Positions 23,686-31,848 of a stretch of 55,640 bases of DNA are shown in pieces (the stretch's first letter is position 1; each line of letters opens with the position of its first letter). The stretch is from Nocardioides sp. (GTDB lineage Bacteria > Actinomycetota > Actinomycetes > Propionibacteriales > Nocardioidaceae): contig NZ_JACIXG010000029.1 of assembly GCF_014360585.1 (NCBI RefSeq), forward strand, positions 1-55,640. Reading direction: 5' to 3'. A program made the translations under genes and the position numbers. The notes under the pieces are model-generated. The model was not told the origin of the DNA. It searched no databases and saw only the letters and a program-made list of their open reading frames with translations.

Positions 23686-25515
23686 ATGACGCCCCCACGG
23701 TCAGACTTGGTCATGTCCTCACGGCGCAGCCTCCTCGGCGGCGCCCTCGGTGGAATCACGATGGCGATGGTCGGAGGCACCGCGGTCGCCTCGACGCCCG
23801 AGACGCCGACGAAGGTGGGCGCCAAGACGCTCGCCTCGCTGGCCGGTCAGCCGCCCACGATCACGCCCGAGGACCTCACCTTCACCCCGCGCACGGTCCT
23901 GCGCCCCGGCCATCCCCGCCAGGTGGGCCTGGACCCGACGCGGATCGCGAAGATCCGCTCGGAGCTGGCCCGGTTCCTCGAGCCGACCACGGAGAACCCA
24001 GCCCACCCCCTGTACGCAGGGGCCACCGCGATCGCGGTCAAGGACGGCGTCATCGTGGCCCACGAGAGCGTCGGCAAGGCGCTCAGGTACGGCCTCGACG
24101 GCACGAGCGTCGTCGAGCTGCCCGCGGACCAGCAGGTCGATGCCGGGCTGGACACGCTGTGGGACGTCGCCTCGATGTCGAAGCTCTTCACCGCGACCGC
24201 GATCCTCCAGCTGGTGGAGCGGGGCAGCCTCGATCTCGAGGCGCCGGTCGTCACCTATCTGCCCGAGTTCGCGCCGAACGGCAAGAGCGTGATCCTCGTA
24301 CGCCACCTCCTCACGCACGTCTCCGGCCTGCTCGCCGGCCCGTCGCCGTCGCTGTGGGCGGGCTACGACACCTACGACGAGCGGGTCGCGGCGATCATGA
24401 GCACGAAGCCCACCCACGCGCCCGAGCAGGTCTACCGCTACTCCGACATCAACCTGATCACCCTCGGGCTGCTCATCGAGCGGCTCTCGAGCAAGAAGCT
24501 CGACGCCTACGTACGCGACCACATCACCGCGCCCCTGGGCATGCGCGACACCATGTACAACCCGCCCGCCGACATCCTCCCCCGTGTCGCCGCCACCGAG
24601 TACCAGCCGTGGGCCGGCCGCCCGATGATCCGCGGCGAGGTGCACGACGAGAACGCCTGGGCTCTCGACGGCGTCGCCGGCCACGCGGGCATCTTCTCGA
24701 CCGCCGCGGACATGGCCAGGTTCGGCCAGATGTTCCTAAACGGCGGTGTCTACAACGGCACCAGGATCCTCGAGGAGGAGACGGTCAGGCTCTCGCTGCG
24801 CGACTTCACGGGTGGCCAGTTCACCAGCTCCCGTGGCCTTGGCTGGGAGCTCGCCACGACCTGGTACCACGGACCGATCTGGTCGCCGGTCTCCTTCGGC
24901 CACACCGGTTACACCGGCACCAGCATCGTGATGGACCCGATCGGCCACCAGCTCGTCGTGCTCATGACCAACCGCGTCCACCCCAGCCGTGACTGGGGCA
25001 GCAACAACCCCTCCCGCCGGGTCGTCTCCGACGAGCTCGGCATGGCCTCGGCAGTCAAGCCCGCGAAGGGGCGTACGTCGTGGTACTCGGGTCGCACCAA
25101 CGCGAAGAAGGCGACGCTCGACGTGCCGCTCGCGGCCACTGACGCTGCGTTGCTCGACTTCGACTACTACTTCGACACCGAGCCGCGCTTCGACTTCGGC
25201 CGGCTGCAGTACTCCACCGACGGCACCACCTTCAGTGCTCTGCCGTGGAAGCTCGAGGGTGGCGGCTGGAGCTGGGAGACCAGCGAGGCGGTCAACGGCT
25301 ACGGCGGCCGCCGGTGGCTGCGCGGACACGCGGAGCTGCCCGCCGGCACGACCGCGGTCAGGTGGACCTACGAGACCGACTCGTCCTCCCAGGGCCGCGG
25401 GATCTACGTCGACGGCATCGTGGTCAGCCAGGGGCGGCGTACGGTGTTCGACTCGGCGCGTCCCGGCGACGAGGCCCGCATCGTCGCCGACGGCTGGGCT
25501 CTGAGCGATCGATGA
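23686..25515 (+). CDS. Tat-exported serine hydrolase (beta-lactamase/class C PBP-like) with C-terminal beta domain
   Basis: 609 residues. SSRRSLLGGALGG is a twin-arginine signal, ending near VAST. The penicillin-binding-like catalytic motifs are S163-M-S-K166, Y252-S-D and H406-T-G. From about residue 440 a second, Tyr/Trp-rich region (DFDYYFDTEPRFDFG) resembles a beta-sandwich of the exported-enzyme accessory type. The enzyme should act outside the membrane on a peptide, ester or beta-lactam-like bond. An alternative start is Met10, which also keeps the Tat motif. It lies within the abgT cluster. Confidence 0.87.
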   Translation: MTPPRSDLVMSSRRSLLGGALGGITMAMVGGTAVASTPETPTKVGAKTLASLAGQPPTITPEDLTFTPRTVLRPGHPRQVGLDPTRIAKIRSELARFLEPTTENPAHPLYAGATAIAVKDGVIVAHESVGKALRYGLDGTSVVELPADQQVDAGLDTLWDVASMSKLFTATAILQLVERGSLDLEAPVVTYLPEFAPNGKSVILVRHLLTHVSGLLAGPSPSLWAGYDTYDERVAAIMSTKPTHAPEQVYRYSDINLITLGLLIERLSSKKLDAYVRDHITAPLGMRDTMYNPPADILPRVAATEYQPWAGRPMIRGEVHDENAWALDGVAGHAGIFSTAADMARFGQMFLNGGVYNGTRILEEETVRLSLRDFTGGQFTSSRGLGWELATTWYHGPIWSPVSFGHTGYTGTSIVMDPIGHQLVVLMTNRVHPSRDWGSNNPSRRVVSDELGMASAVKPAKGRTSWYSGRTNAKKATLDVPLAATDAALLDFDYYFDTEPRFDFGRLQYSTDGTTFSALPWKLEGGGWSWETSEAVNGYGGRRWLRGHAELPAGTTAVRWTYETDSSSQGRGIYVDGIVVSQGRRTVFDSARPGDEARIVADGWALSDR

Positions 25516-25648
25516 CGGCTGGGCCCTCGGGGGCTGGCGACGACAGGCCACCGATAGCCTCTGGCGGCATGAGCGAGCGCCAGCGAGTGACCATAGGCCT
25601 CAGGCCGCCGTTTCGGTATTCTTTGCCCTTCTCAACCGAGGCGGCGGC

Positions 25649-26968
25649 ATGAGCCAGCCGCAGCAACCGAACCCGTTCCTGGTCAACCAGCTCCGCGACG
25701 AGGCGGACGCCAAGGCGCTCATCACCAAGGCGGTCGAGTCCCCCTCGGCGGGTGCGCCGCGGGGGATCCTGGACGCGATCCGCGACAAGCTCGTGGATCT
25801 CGGCCCTGAGCTGGTCGCGGTCTCCCACGACCTCGCCGACCACCCGGAGACCGGGTTCGAGGAGCACCGGAGCGCGGCCGGGCTCGCCGAGTTCGTCGAG
25901 GCCCACGGCATCGAGGTGGCGCGCGGTGCCTATGGCCTGCCGACCGCTCTCTACGCGTCAGCCGGAGACACCTTGGACGGTCCGACGGTCGCGGTGCTCT
26001 CCGAGTACGACGCGCTCCCCGGCATCGGTCACGGCTGCGGCCACAACCTGATCGCCACGGTCGGCGTGGGCGCGTTCTTGGCCATCGCGAGCGTGATCGA
26101 CCGCCTTGGAGGCCGGGTCATCTGGCTCGGCACCCCCGCCGAGGAGGGCGGTGGCGGCAAGGAGCTGATGGCGCAGAAGGGTGCGTTCGACGGCGTCGAC
26201 GCCGCGATCATGGTCCACCCGTTCACCTACGACAACTCCGAGCCGGTCTTCCTGGGCCGCAGGCAACTGCGGGTGACGTACGTCGGGGTGCCGGCGCACG
26301 CCTCGATCCAGCCGTTCATGGGGCGCAACGCCCTGGACGCGGCCAACCTGCTCTACACCGGCGTCGCGCTCAACCGGCAGCAGATGCCGCCGACCGACCG
26401 GGTGCACGCGATCATCACCGAGGGCGGTCTGCGCCCCAACGTGATCCCGGAGCACGCCTCGATCCAGTTCTACGTCCGCTCCGCCTACCCCGAGACGCTC
26501 AAGATCCTCTCCCAGCGGCTGGAGGAGATGGCGATGGGTGCGGCGCTGATGACCGGCTGCGGGGTCGAGTTCAGCTGGGACGAGTCACCGGTCTACCTGC
26601 CCATCCGCAACAACACCGGGCTCGCGGAGGCCTGGAACCGCCGCTACCAGGAGCGCAACCACACCGTCCTCGCGCCCGGTGTGGTCCCGGATCTCCTCGC
26701 CGGCTCCACCGACTTCGGCAACGTCTCCTTCCGGGTCCCCGGCCTGCACGCGATGGTCAAGATCGCCGAGCCCGACGTGTCCCTGCACAGCCGGGAGTTC
26801 GCCGCTGCCGCGGTCACGCCGTACGCCGACGAGGTGCTCGTCGACGCCGCCTACGGCCTCGCCGCGGTGGCCGCCGACTATCTCTCCGACGCGAAGCTGC
26901 GAGAGGCGGTCCGGGACGAGTTCGAGGAGGCCGGGGGAGCCGTCGACGTTACCGAGTTCTTCGGCTGA
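25649..26968 (+). CDS. M20 family amidohydrolase, AbgB-like
   Basis: 439 residues. The metal-binding segment GIGHGCGHNLIA (Cys130, His132) and GTPAEEGGGGKELM, with catalytic Glu residues, are the M20D pattern of AbgA/AbgB and aminoacylase-like hydrolases, and VPAHASIQPF marks the dimerisation domain. With AbgT upstream, cleavage of p-aminobenzoyl-glutamate or a similar acyl-amino acid is likely (inference). Its ATG overlaps the stop of a possible 27-codon upstream frame at 25569-25652, and its own ribosome site is weak. Confidence 0.88.
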   Translation: MSQPQQPNPFLVNQLRDEADAKALITKAVESPSAGAPRGILDAIRDKLVDLGPELVAVSHDLADHPETGFEEHRSAAGLAEFVEAHGIEVARGAYGLPTALYASAGDTLDGPTVAVLSEYDALPGIGHGCGHNLIATVGVGAFLAIASVIDRLGGRVIWLGTPAEEGGGGKELMAQKGAFDGVDAAIMVHPFTYDNSEPVFLGRRQLRVTYVGVPAHASIQPFMGRNALDAANLLYTGVALNRQQMPPTDRVHAIITEGGLRPNVIPEHASIQFYVRSAYPETLKILSQRLEEMAMGAALMTGCGVEFSWDESPVYLPIRNNTGLAEAWNRRYQERNHTVLAPGVVPDLLAGSTDFGNVSFRVPGLHAMVKIAEPDVSLHSREFAAAAVTPYADEVLVDAAYGLAAVAADYLSDAKLREAVRDEFEEAGGAVDVTEFFG

Positions 26969-27107
26969 AGCGGAGCCCGAAGCAAAATAACGCTGCTGAT
27001 TAACGGTTGATGACGATTCGGCGGCGGTAATCCTGTTACCTCTTCACAATCAGAACCCGAAGGGGCATCGTTCCCCTCGTTGATCACTCAGATGGGGAGC
27101 ACAGCAA

Positions 27108-28943
27108 ATGCCTCGTTTCACCCGAACTCTTCGCCCCGCTGTGGCTGTTGCCGCCGTCGCACTCGCGGCCGCCGCAGTTGCCACTCCGCTCGCGAACTCT
27201 GCCTCGGCCAAACCTGGGAAGCACCTGGTCGATGTCCAGCTGCTCTCGTTCAACGACTTCCACGGCAATCTCGAGGCCCCGTCGGGTTCGGGCGGTCGGT
27301 TGGTCACCGGCCACCACATCGACCCGGCCACCGGCAAGCCCGTCGACGACACCGTCAACGTGGGTGGCGTGGAATACCTCGCCTCCCACCTGGCTGAGGC
27401 CCGCAAGGGCCAGGACCGTTCCCTGACCGTCGCCGCGGGCGACCTCATCGGGGCCTCGCCGCTGCTCTCGGCTGCCTTCCACGACGAGCCGTCCATCGAG
27501 GCGCTCAACCAGCTCGGCCTGGACGTGACCGCGGTCGGCAACCACGAGTTCGACGAGGGCTACAAGGAGCTGCAGCGCATCGCCGACGGCGGCTGCATCG
27601 ACGACGGGGACGGCAAGGACAACCAGAACTCCTGCGCCGCCCACGAGTACGAGGGCGCCGATTTCGACATCCTCGCCTCCAACGTGATCGAGGACGCGAG
27701 CGGCGAGACGATCCTGCCGTCGTACGCGATCAAGGAGGTCGACGGCGCCAAGATCGGCTTCATCGGCATGACCCTCGAGGCCACCCCCGACATCGTCACC
27801 GCCGAGGGGGTCAAGGGGCTCACCTTCAAGGACGAGGTCGAGACCGCCAACGCGCTCGTGCCCGTGCTGAAGAAGAAGGGTGTCAAGGCGATCGTCACCC
27901 TGATCCACGAGGGCGCCAACCTGCCGAAGGAGAAGTGGACCGACCCGGCCACCGGCAAGGTCTACGACGTCAACGCCAGCTACGACTACACCTGCGCGGG
28001 CGGCGGCGAGCTGGTCGCCGGTTCGCCCATCCTGCCGATCGCCCAGAACCTCGACCCCGAGATCGACATGGTGGTCACCGGTCACACCCACAACCCCTAC
28101 GTCTGCGACGTGCCCGACCCCGAGGGCAAGTCCCGCATGATCACCTCGGCCTCGTCCTTCGGGCGGCTCTACACCGAGACCAACCTGAAGTACAACCTCA
28201 AGTCGCGCGACATCGTCCGCTCCTCGGTCAAGGGCTCGAACATGCTCGTCACCCGCGACGTCGCCAAGGCTCAGGACCAGACCAAGCTGATCAACACCTA
28301 CAAGGAGCTGGTCGAGCCGATCGCCTCCCGGGTGCTCGGCACGATCACCACCGACGTCAAGCGTGACCAGAGCCCCGCCGGTGAGTCTGCGCTCGGTGAC
28401 CTGATCGCCGACGCCCAGCTGGCCGACCAGTCGACGGTCCACAACGGACAGACGCCGGTGATCGCGTTCATGAACCCGGGTGGCATCCGCGCCGACCTGA
28501 CCGCGGCCAACTCGCCCTACGGTGAGGCCGTCGGCGACGTCACCTACGACGAGGCGTTCACGGTCCAGCCGTTCAACAACTACCTGGTCTCGCTGACCAT
28601 GACCGGCCAGGACGTCTATGACCTGCTCACCCAGCAGGTCACCGGTGCCAACGCCACGACCCACAAGATCCTGCAGGTCTCGGAGGGCTTCTCCTACGAG
28701 ATCAGCCCGTCGGGTCCGGTCGAGGGGTCCGTCAAGCTGGACGGGCAGCCGATCGACAAGGCCGCGTCCTACCGGGTCGTGACCAACAACTTCCTGCAGG
28801 GCGGCGGCGACGCCTTCGAGGCCTTCACCAAGGGCACCGACCCCTACTACGGCGGTCTCGACATCGACGCCTTCGCCAACTACCTGGAGGCCGGCTCGCC
28901 CTACACCCCGGGCACGCTCGACCGCATCACCGGGACCCACTGA
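27108..28943 (+). CDS. Secreted 5'-nucleotidase/metallophosphatase
   Basis: 611 residues. A signal peptide covers about residues 1-34 (cleavage near ANSASA-KP). The metallophosphatase domain shows LLSFNDFHGNLE (metal Asp and His), GDLIGASPLLSA, VGNHEFDEG and TGHTHNPY; the C-terminal 5'-nucleotidase domain shows MNPGGIRADL and the substrate-stacking region. UshA-type enzymes dephosphorylate extracellular nucleotides to salvage phosphate and nucleosides. A Cys pair in GGCIDDGDGKDNQNSCAAH may form a disulfide. GGGGAGCA precedes the ATG. Confidence 0.94.
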   Translation: MPRFTRTLRPAVAVAAVALAAAAVATPLANSASAKPGKHLVDVQLLSFNDFHGNLEAPSGSGGRLVTGHHIDPATGKPVDDTVNVGGVEYLASHLAEARKGQDRSLTVAAGDLIGASPLLSAAFHDEPSIEALNQLGLDVTAVGNHEFDEGYKELQRIADGGCIDDGDGKDNQNSCAAHEYEGADFDILASNVIEDASGETILPSYAIKEVDGAKIGFIGMTLEATPDIVTAEGVKGLTFKDEVETANALVPVLKKKGVKAIVTLIHEGANLPKEKWTDPATGKVYDVNASYDYTCAGGGELVAGSPILPIAQNLDPEIDMVVTGHTHNPYVCDVPDPEGKSRMITSASSFGRLYTETNLKYNLKSRDIVRSSVKGSNMLVTRDVAKAQDQTKLINTYKELVEPIASRVLGTITTDVKRDQSPAGESALGDLIADAQLADQSTVHNGQTPVIAFMNPGGIRADLTAANSPYGEAVGDVTYDEAFTVQPFNNYLVSLTMTGQDVYDLLTQQVTGANATTHKILQVSEGFSYEISPSGPVEGSVKLDGQPIDKAASYRVVTNNFLQGGGDAFEAFTKGTDPYYGGLDIDAFANYLEAGSPYTPGTLDRITGTH

Positions 28944-28962
28944 ACGAAAATTCGTTCGTACG

Positions 28963-29003
28963 CAGCGGGGTCCGACCGGCACTGAGCCGGTCGGGCCCCG
29001 CTG
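28963..29003. terminator. Bidirectional terminator
   Basis: The 18-nt arm 28963-28980 (CAGCGGGGTCCGACCGGC) pairs with 28986-29003 with one T-G wobble and a 5-nt loop. It separates the convergent nucleotidase and TetR genes. Confidence 0.85.
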
Positions 29004-29008
29004 GGCTG

Positions 29009-29725
29009 TCAGTTCCCCCGGTCCGGGCGCTGGGCGCGCACAGGGCGCGTCTGGTCGATGAGCGCAGCCGCGGACAGTGCCGCCGGAGCAACGCGGCTGC
29101 CGGGGACCCCGCAGGCGCGCAGACAGGTCGAGGCGATGATGTCGGCGGTCGTGTCGTCGATCGGGACGCCGCTGCTGCGCAGACTGGTGGTGACCTCGAC
29201 CAGGTGCATCAGCATCTCGCCGAGATGGCGCGGGTCGGCTGCCGGAGCGAGGCTGGGCGCCGCGGCGCGGGTGGCGATCCGACCGTAGGCGTCGGCCAGC
29301 TCGGCGCGCGTGCTCCGGAAGGCGTCGAAGGCCTCGCTGCTGGTCACATCGGGCTGGGTGGCCAGCGTGCCGATGTTGTCCGGCGCCTCGGCGAGAGTGT
29401 GGATGTCGACGAGAGCCAGCAGGTAGAGGGCGGTCTCGGGGGACTCCGACGCGGTCAGCTTCTCGATCTGCTCGACCCTGTCGACGGTGGGACGGACGGA
29501 TCGCTCCAGGAGCTCGGCGAGGATCTCGTCCTTGCCGGTGAAGTGGTAGTAGAGCGACGCCTGCCTGATCCCGACCTTCTCGGCGATCTCCCGGGTGGAG
29601 GTCGCCGAGAAGCCTTTGGTGACGAACAGTTGCGCAGCGGCATGAAGGACCTGCTCGCGTGGTGGGGCTGTCGTGCTCGCTGGGACGAGGCGTGGTCGTC
29701 CGGGTTGGGTTCGTCTGGTGCTCAT
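29009..29725 (-). CDS. TetR family transcriptional regulator
   Basis: 238 residues. The N-terminal helix-turn-helix is clear (VLHAAAQLFVTKGFSATSTR, then EIAEKVGIRQASLYYHFTGKDEI), followed by an unrecognised helical ligand domain. A Pro/Thr-rich stretch of about 20 residues precedes the DNA-binding domain. The target is unknown; it is divergent from the XRE gene, and an inverted repeat at 29797-29829 lies between them. Confidence 0.92.
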   Translation of the reverse strand: MSTRRTQPGRPRLVPASTTAPPREQVLHAAAQLFVTKGFSATSTREIAEKVGIRQASLYYHFTGKDEILAELLERSVRPTVDRVEQIEKLTASESPETALYLLALVDIHTLAEAPDNIGTLATQPDVTSSEAFDAFRSTRAELADAYGRIATRAAAPSLAPAADPRHLGEMLMHLVEVTTSLRSSGVPIDDTTADIIASTCLRACGVPGSRVAPAALSAAALIDQTRPVRAQRPDRGN

Positions 29726-29796
29726 CCGAGGCCCTGCCTTCCTGTCGATGCCGACCCCGACCTCAGTAAAGCATTATATGACGCCAATGCCAATCG

Positions 29797-29829
29797 TGAT
29801 GTGCATCTGGACGCGCAGTATGCACATCA
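29797..29829. promoter_or_regulatory. Inverted repeat, candidate operator
   Basis: TGATGTGCAT (29797-29806) and ATGCACATCA (29820-29829) are perfect inverted arms with a 13-bp spacer, about 70 bp from each divergent regulator gene. The surrounding DNA is AT-richer than average. It may be bound by the TetR or the XRE protein. Confidence 0.55.
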
Positions 29830-29897
29830 GGCACGATGGTTCCGTCTAGTCGCCGCTCCTGCCGAAGCGGCCCCGCCCGTCGAAGGAGGCCCCTGCC

Positions 29898-30767
29898 GTG
29901 TCCCGTCCCAACCGTCGAGCCCGCGAAGCGCTCACCGAGGCGCTCCGAGATGCCCGTCGCGCTGCCGGGCTGACCGGGATCGACCTCGCGGCTGCTCTGG
30001 GGTCGGGGTGGTCCCAGCCGAAGGTGTCGAAGATCGAGTCGGGCCGCCAGTCGATCTCCGAGTCCGAGGTCCGCGACTGGGCGGCCGCGGTGGGCGCCGA
30101 CAGGGAGATGCTGCTCGCGCTGCGTGCCCGTGCCGACCTCGAGCAGGCTGCCTTCCGGGACGCCCCTCCGACCGGCGGCGGCGCCGAGCAGCGCCAGGAG
30201 GCGTACGCGGCGACCGAGGTCGCCACGAAGGTCCTGACCAGCTTCGCACCACACAGCGTCCCGGAGCTGCTGCAGACCCCCGACTACGCGCGTGCCCTGC
30301 TGTCCCTGGCGGGCGGTTCTCGTGAACGGGACGCCGAGCCCGAGGAGACTTCGGGCGTGATCGCGGCGCGGCTGCGTCGCTCGGCGATCCTCTACGAGGC
30401 GGGAAGATCGATCACCATCCTGGTCGGCGAGGCTGCCCTCCATCACCTGGTCGGTTCCCCCGACATCATGCGCGCCCAGATCGATCACATCGCCAGGCTG
30501 GCGACGACCACCAAGGCGACGATCGGGATCGTTCCCTTCGAGAGCTTCCCGGTCCTGGTCCAGCACGGCTGGGACCAGCGCGACCGGATCGTCACCCTCG
30601 AGACCAGCGCCGGCGATCTCGAGATCGCCGACCCGGTCGAGGTCGCCCGCTACGAGCGCTGGGCCCAGCTGCTGCTCGAGCATGCGCTGACCGGCGCGGC
30701 CGCCGCCGAGCGGTGCTCCCGGATCGTCAGCGAGCGGATGAGCGCGTCGCCGGGCGTCCATGAATAG
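29898..30767 (+). CDS. XRE-type regulator with C-terminal DUF5753-like domain
   Basis: 289 residues. The N-terminal helix-turn-helix (LRDARRAAGLTGIDLAAALG, WSQPKVSKIESGRQSISESE) is followed by a domain containing PELLQTPDYARALL, VGEAALHH and IGIVPFESFPVLVQHGW, which is the DUF5753 pattern of the large actinomycete regulator family. In Streptomyces such genes often pair with a small DUF397 protein, but none is present here. GAAGGAGG at about 29881 is a good ribosome site. Confidence 0.9.
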   Translation: MSRPNRRAREALTEALRDARRAAGLTGIDLAAALGSGWSQPKVSKIESGRQSISESEVRDWAAAVGADREMLLALRARADLEQAAFRDAPPTGGGAEQRQEAYAATEVATKVLTSFAPHSVPELLQTPDYARALLSLAGGSRERDAEPEETSGVIAARLRRSAILYEAGRSITILVGEAALHHLVGSPDIMRAQIDHIARLATTTKATIGIVPFESFPVLVQHGWDQRDRIVTLETSAGDLEIADPVEVARYERWAQLLLEHALTGAAAAERCSRIVSERMSASPGVHE

Positions 30768-30798
30768 GAGAAGACCGCTGCTCCGGTAGACTCCCGGC

Positions 30799-30871
30799 GG
30801 GCCGTTAGCTCAGTTGGTAGAGCAGTGGACTTTTAATCCATGGGTCGTCGGTTCGAGACCGACACGGCCTA
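30799..30871 (+). tRNA. tRNA-Lys (TTT)
   Basis: Cloverleaf: acceptor GGGCCGT/ACGGCCT (first pair G-U), D-arm GCTC...GAGC, anticodon stem GTGGA/TCCAT with loop CTTTTAA (anticodon TTT), and T-arm GTCGG-TTCGAGA-CCGAC. Discriminator A at 30871 is followed by an encoded CCA at 30872-30874. TAGACT at 30787 is a plausible -10 element. Confidence 0.96.
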
Positions 30872-30878
30872 CCAGGTC

Positions 30879-30909
30879 AGACCCCCGCCCGGGGCCCGGG
30901 CGGGGGTCT
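30879..30909 (+). terminator. tRNA-Lys terminator
   Basis: AGACCCCCGCCCG (30879-30891) pairs with CGGGCGGGGGTCT (30897-30909), followed by TTTCT. A strong intrinsic terminator 5 bp after the CCA. Confidence 0.92.
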
Positions 30910-31244
30910 TTCTGCTTGCCGGAGGCGGACTCGGAAGGCGTCGGCGAACGTCCCGCTGAGCGGCCGTTTCACGGCTCTGTCGCGCAAGCTTCACCCCCTC
31001 GCGCGGAAAACGATCCGCCAAGGGGGGTTCGCAGCGGCCCGCGAGTTGCTAATGTCACTCCCGCAACAGGAGCAAGTTCCAGAAGGTCTGACGCCTGCGG
31101 AGTTTGTGAGCCAACGGCGTTTCTGCTCTGTGCCCGCCCGGGCCTCGGTTCGGGAAACACAGGTCGGAGCGACGTGTCACCCGCCCCTGATGCGGGGCTA
31201 CCGAACCTGGTGGCCTCTCGCCCCGACTAAGGAGTAACGAGCAG
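30910..31244 (+). promoter_or_regulatory. Upstream region and probable long leader of cspA
   Basis: 335 bp without a convincing gene. CCCCCT (30994) pairs with AGGGGG (31021) around an inner GCGG/CCGC stem. TTCGCA (31028) and TGCTAATGT (TAATGT at 31050, extended -10) form a possible promoter, which would give a leader of about 185 nt. AAGGAG near 31229 is the ribosome site. Long cold-shock leaders that refold with temperature are known in other bacteria; no conserved cold box was recognised here. Confidence 0.5.
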
Positions 31245-31448
31245 ATGGCTCAGGGCACCGTTAAGTGGTTCAACGCCGAGAAGGGTTTCGGCTTCATCGC
31301 GCAGGAGGACGGCGGCGACGACGTCTTCGTGCACTACTCTGCGATCCAGACCAACGGCTACAAGTCGCTGGACGAGAACCAGAAGGTCGAGTTCGACGTC
31401 ACGCAGGGCCCGAAGGGCCCGCAGGCCGAGAACGTTCGTCCTCTCTGA
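31245..31448 (+). CDS. cspA: Cold shock protein
   Basis: 67 residues, the standard single-domain size. RNP1 (KGFGFI) and RNP2 (DVFVHYSAI) are intact in the order [20 protein letters not shown]. It binds single-stranded RNA and DNA as a chaperone. Monocistronic, with a long upstream region and a strong terminator. Confidence 0.97.
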   Translation: MAQGTVKWFNAEKGFGFIAQEDGGDDVFVHYSAIQTNGYKSLDENQKVEFDVTQGPKGPQAENVRPL

Positions 31449-31510
31449 TTCGCTCGCTGAACATCAAGACGATCTCGGGTTCGGCGTAAGCCGACACTGA
31501 TCATCTGCAC

Positions 31511-31540
31511 CGAGGCCCCAGCCGTCTGGCTGGGGCCTCG
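31511..31540 (+). terminator. cspA terminator
   Basis: CGAGGCCCCAGCC (31511-31523) pairs with GGCTGGGGCCTCG (31528-31540) across a 4-nt loop. Its core resembles the terminator at 3890. Confidence 0.9.
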
Positions 31541-31622
31541 TGGTCTCAGCCCAGAGCTGGTCTGATTGGAGCGCTCTCAGAATTCTGTGTCACGCTTGAT
31601 ATGACAACTTTTGATGGTTCTT

Positions 31623-31646
31623 GGTGGATCAGCACGCAGATCCACC
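31623..31646. promoter_or_regulatory. Inverted repeat upstream of a small gene
   Basis: GGTGGATC (31623-31630) and GATCCACC (31639-31646) are perfect 8-bp arms with an 8-bp spacer, 50 bp before the small acidic gene. The region 31560-31680 is AT-rich compared with its surroundings and probably holds the promoter. The site may be an operator or an mRNA hairpin. Confidence 0.45.
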
Positions 31647-31695
31647 GAGACTGGGAGATGATGTGAAGACGAGGTCTTAGGGTGAGGAGGCGGGC

Positions 31696-31842
31696 GTGGC
31701 TGACCAGTTCGATGTGACGCTGGAAGATCCCGAGCTGCTCCTCGAGGTCGAGCTCACCACCAACCTCATCGTCGCCGCAAGCGAGTCCGACGACCACCTC
31801 TCGCAGGAGGAGATCGACCGGATCCTCGGGATCATCCCGTAG
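31696..31842 (+). CDS. Small acidic protein of unknown function (48 residues)
   Basis: GTG start with a strong GAGGAGG ribosome site at 31684-31690, stop TAG at 31840-31842. The product begins MADQFDVTLEDPELLLEVEL and ends LSQEEIDRILGIIP. It is strongly acidic, predicted helical, without Cys, signal or membrane segment. Third-position GC is high, as in real genes here. The C-terminal SQEEIDRILG is reminiscent of short bacterial regulatory or docking helices, but the family is not recognised. It stands alone after cspA and converges on the minus-strand gene ending at 31849. Confidence 0.72.
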   Translation: MADQFDVTLEDPELLLEVELTTNLIVAASESDDHLSQEEIDRILGIIP

Positions 31843-31848
31843 AGGTCT

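Noticed and set aside
27084..28982. 632-codon open frame opposite the 5'-nucleotidase
   Set aside because: The plus-strand protein has a signal peptide and all metallophosphatase motifs; the antisense frame is composition-driven.
31046..31237. 63-codon frame in the cspA upstream region
   Set aside because: It starts at the proposed -10 box, has no ribosome site or codon bias, and overlaps the likely leader.
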